Source: Chara braunii | Lineage: Eukaryota; Streptophyta; Charophyceae; Charales; Characeae | Direction: 5' to 3' | NCBI GenBank assembly: GCA_003427395.1 | Contig: BFEA01000262.1 | Location: 2,032,244-2,072,338 of the forward strand | Length of the DNA: 40,095 nt | Shown here: piece after piece, positions 39,681 through 40,095 of the stretch | Layout: each line of letters begins with the position of its first letter | How positions within the stretch are numbered: the stretch's first letter is position 1 | The notes under the pieces: model-generated | What the model was told of the DNA's origin: nothing | What the model saw: only the letters and a program-made list of their open reading frames with translations | The model's database searches: none | Position numbers and translations under genes: made by a program

Positions 39681-40035
39681 CCAGACTCGAAACCGTGATC
39701 TATGACATGTGACCTGAAGACTCTACCATTAGAGTGACAATCGCAAACGACCCCTGCTTGTGATATGCCAGACTGGGGAGATCAACAGAACAACCACGAG
39801 CAACAGCCACAAGCAACCCACGCAGTATCAAGACCTGACATACAACACCATGGACAACCCTTGGGTGGTGCGCAGGCAGTGTCTGTATAAGCTTACCGTG
39901 CGTCAGCCCAAGGGTGTGTGTGTCCAGCTGTGCCGGTGTCCATCCGCAAGGCTGCAATTGAGTTTTGAACCCGCAATCTCATACCACAATGCACATTTCC
40001 AACCGGCGCTACCACTGAGCTACATCAACTGGACT
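39680..40035 (-). mobile_element. SINE-like unit with two tRNA-like heads in tandem
   Basis: On the minus strand the first head (about 40030-39955) reads GTAGCTCAGTGGTAGCGCCG then GCGGGTTCAAAACTC, good A and B boxes. About 210 bp later a second head (about 39745-39685) reads CTAATGGTAGAGTCTTC then CACGGTTTCGAGTCTGG. The body between includes GGACACACACACCCTTGGGC. It could be one dimeric SINE or two adjacent copies. Confidence 0.5.
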
Positions 40036-40095
40036 AATGAAGGGCAACAGCAAGCACGTGGCATCAACAGGCATTATCGACTCAGTGTGGCGGGG

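Noticed and set aside
1-40095. CRISPR arrays, operons, bacterial promoters or terminators
   Set aside because: Sequence is eukaryotic and repeat-rich; the tandem repeats seen lack spacer-repeat regularity and no bacterial-type gene clusters occur.

Overview
This is a repeat-rich piece of nuclear DNA from a eukaryote of the plant lineage. The evidence is a Ty3/Gypsy retroelement, plant-type U6 snRNA sequences, a mitochondrial nad4L reading frame of plant type, long CT/GA and GT/CA microsatellites, and many SINE-, MITE- and LINE-like sequences. A streptophyte with a bloated genome, possibly a charophyte such as Chara, fits best; that identification is inference. I find no intact host protein-coding gene. 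Almost all open frames are short and belong to broken mobile elements or to simple repeats.

Layout. 0-3.6 kb: a decayed Ty3/Gypsy gag-pol on the minus strand, running off the left edge. 3.6-5 kb: a CT microsatellite and a possible LTR-element primer-binding site. 5.17-5.52 kb: a broken cysteine/histidine-rich (RING-like) coding remnant. 6.5-6.8 kb: a 36-bp AT-rich satellite. 7.36 and 14.70 kb: two U6 snRNA copies that look retroposed. 10-18.8 kb: non-autonomous elements (MITE-like, SINE-like), GTGCGC-rich patches beside poly(A)/poly(T), one assembly gap, and minisatellites. 19.1-19.5 kb: an inverted repeat around a SINE. 21.3-23.7 kb: a decayed LINE (non-LTR) C-terminal region. 24.36-24.95 kb: a mitochondrial insertion with nad4L and a tRNA(CAU). 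25.4-28.2 kb: unidentified degenerate sequence, possibly retroelement-derived. 28.3-30.3 kb: an unusual array in which a roughly 70-bp core alternates with microsatellites, with a second gap inside. 30.3-30.8 kb: a purine minisatellite. 31.1-32.3 kb: a frameshifted reverse transcriptase resembling Penelope-like elements. 33.6-37.7 kb: microsatellites, SINEs and one perfect 54-bp duplication. 37.67-38.93 kb: four non-autonomous elements packed together. 39.7-40.03 kb: two tRNA-like Pol III heads in a row.

The most notable pattern is a set of small elements bounded by TTAA-ACCACC ends. Two families can be defined here, and in two places a pair of elements abuts at one shared TTTAAA. The elements do not form a pathway. 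What links them is mobilisation: LINE-type activity would explain the SINEs and U6 copies, and an unseen transposase would explain the TTAA elements.
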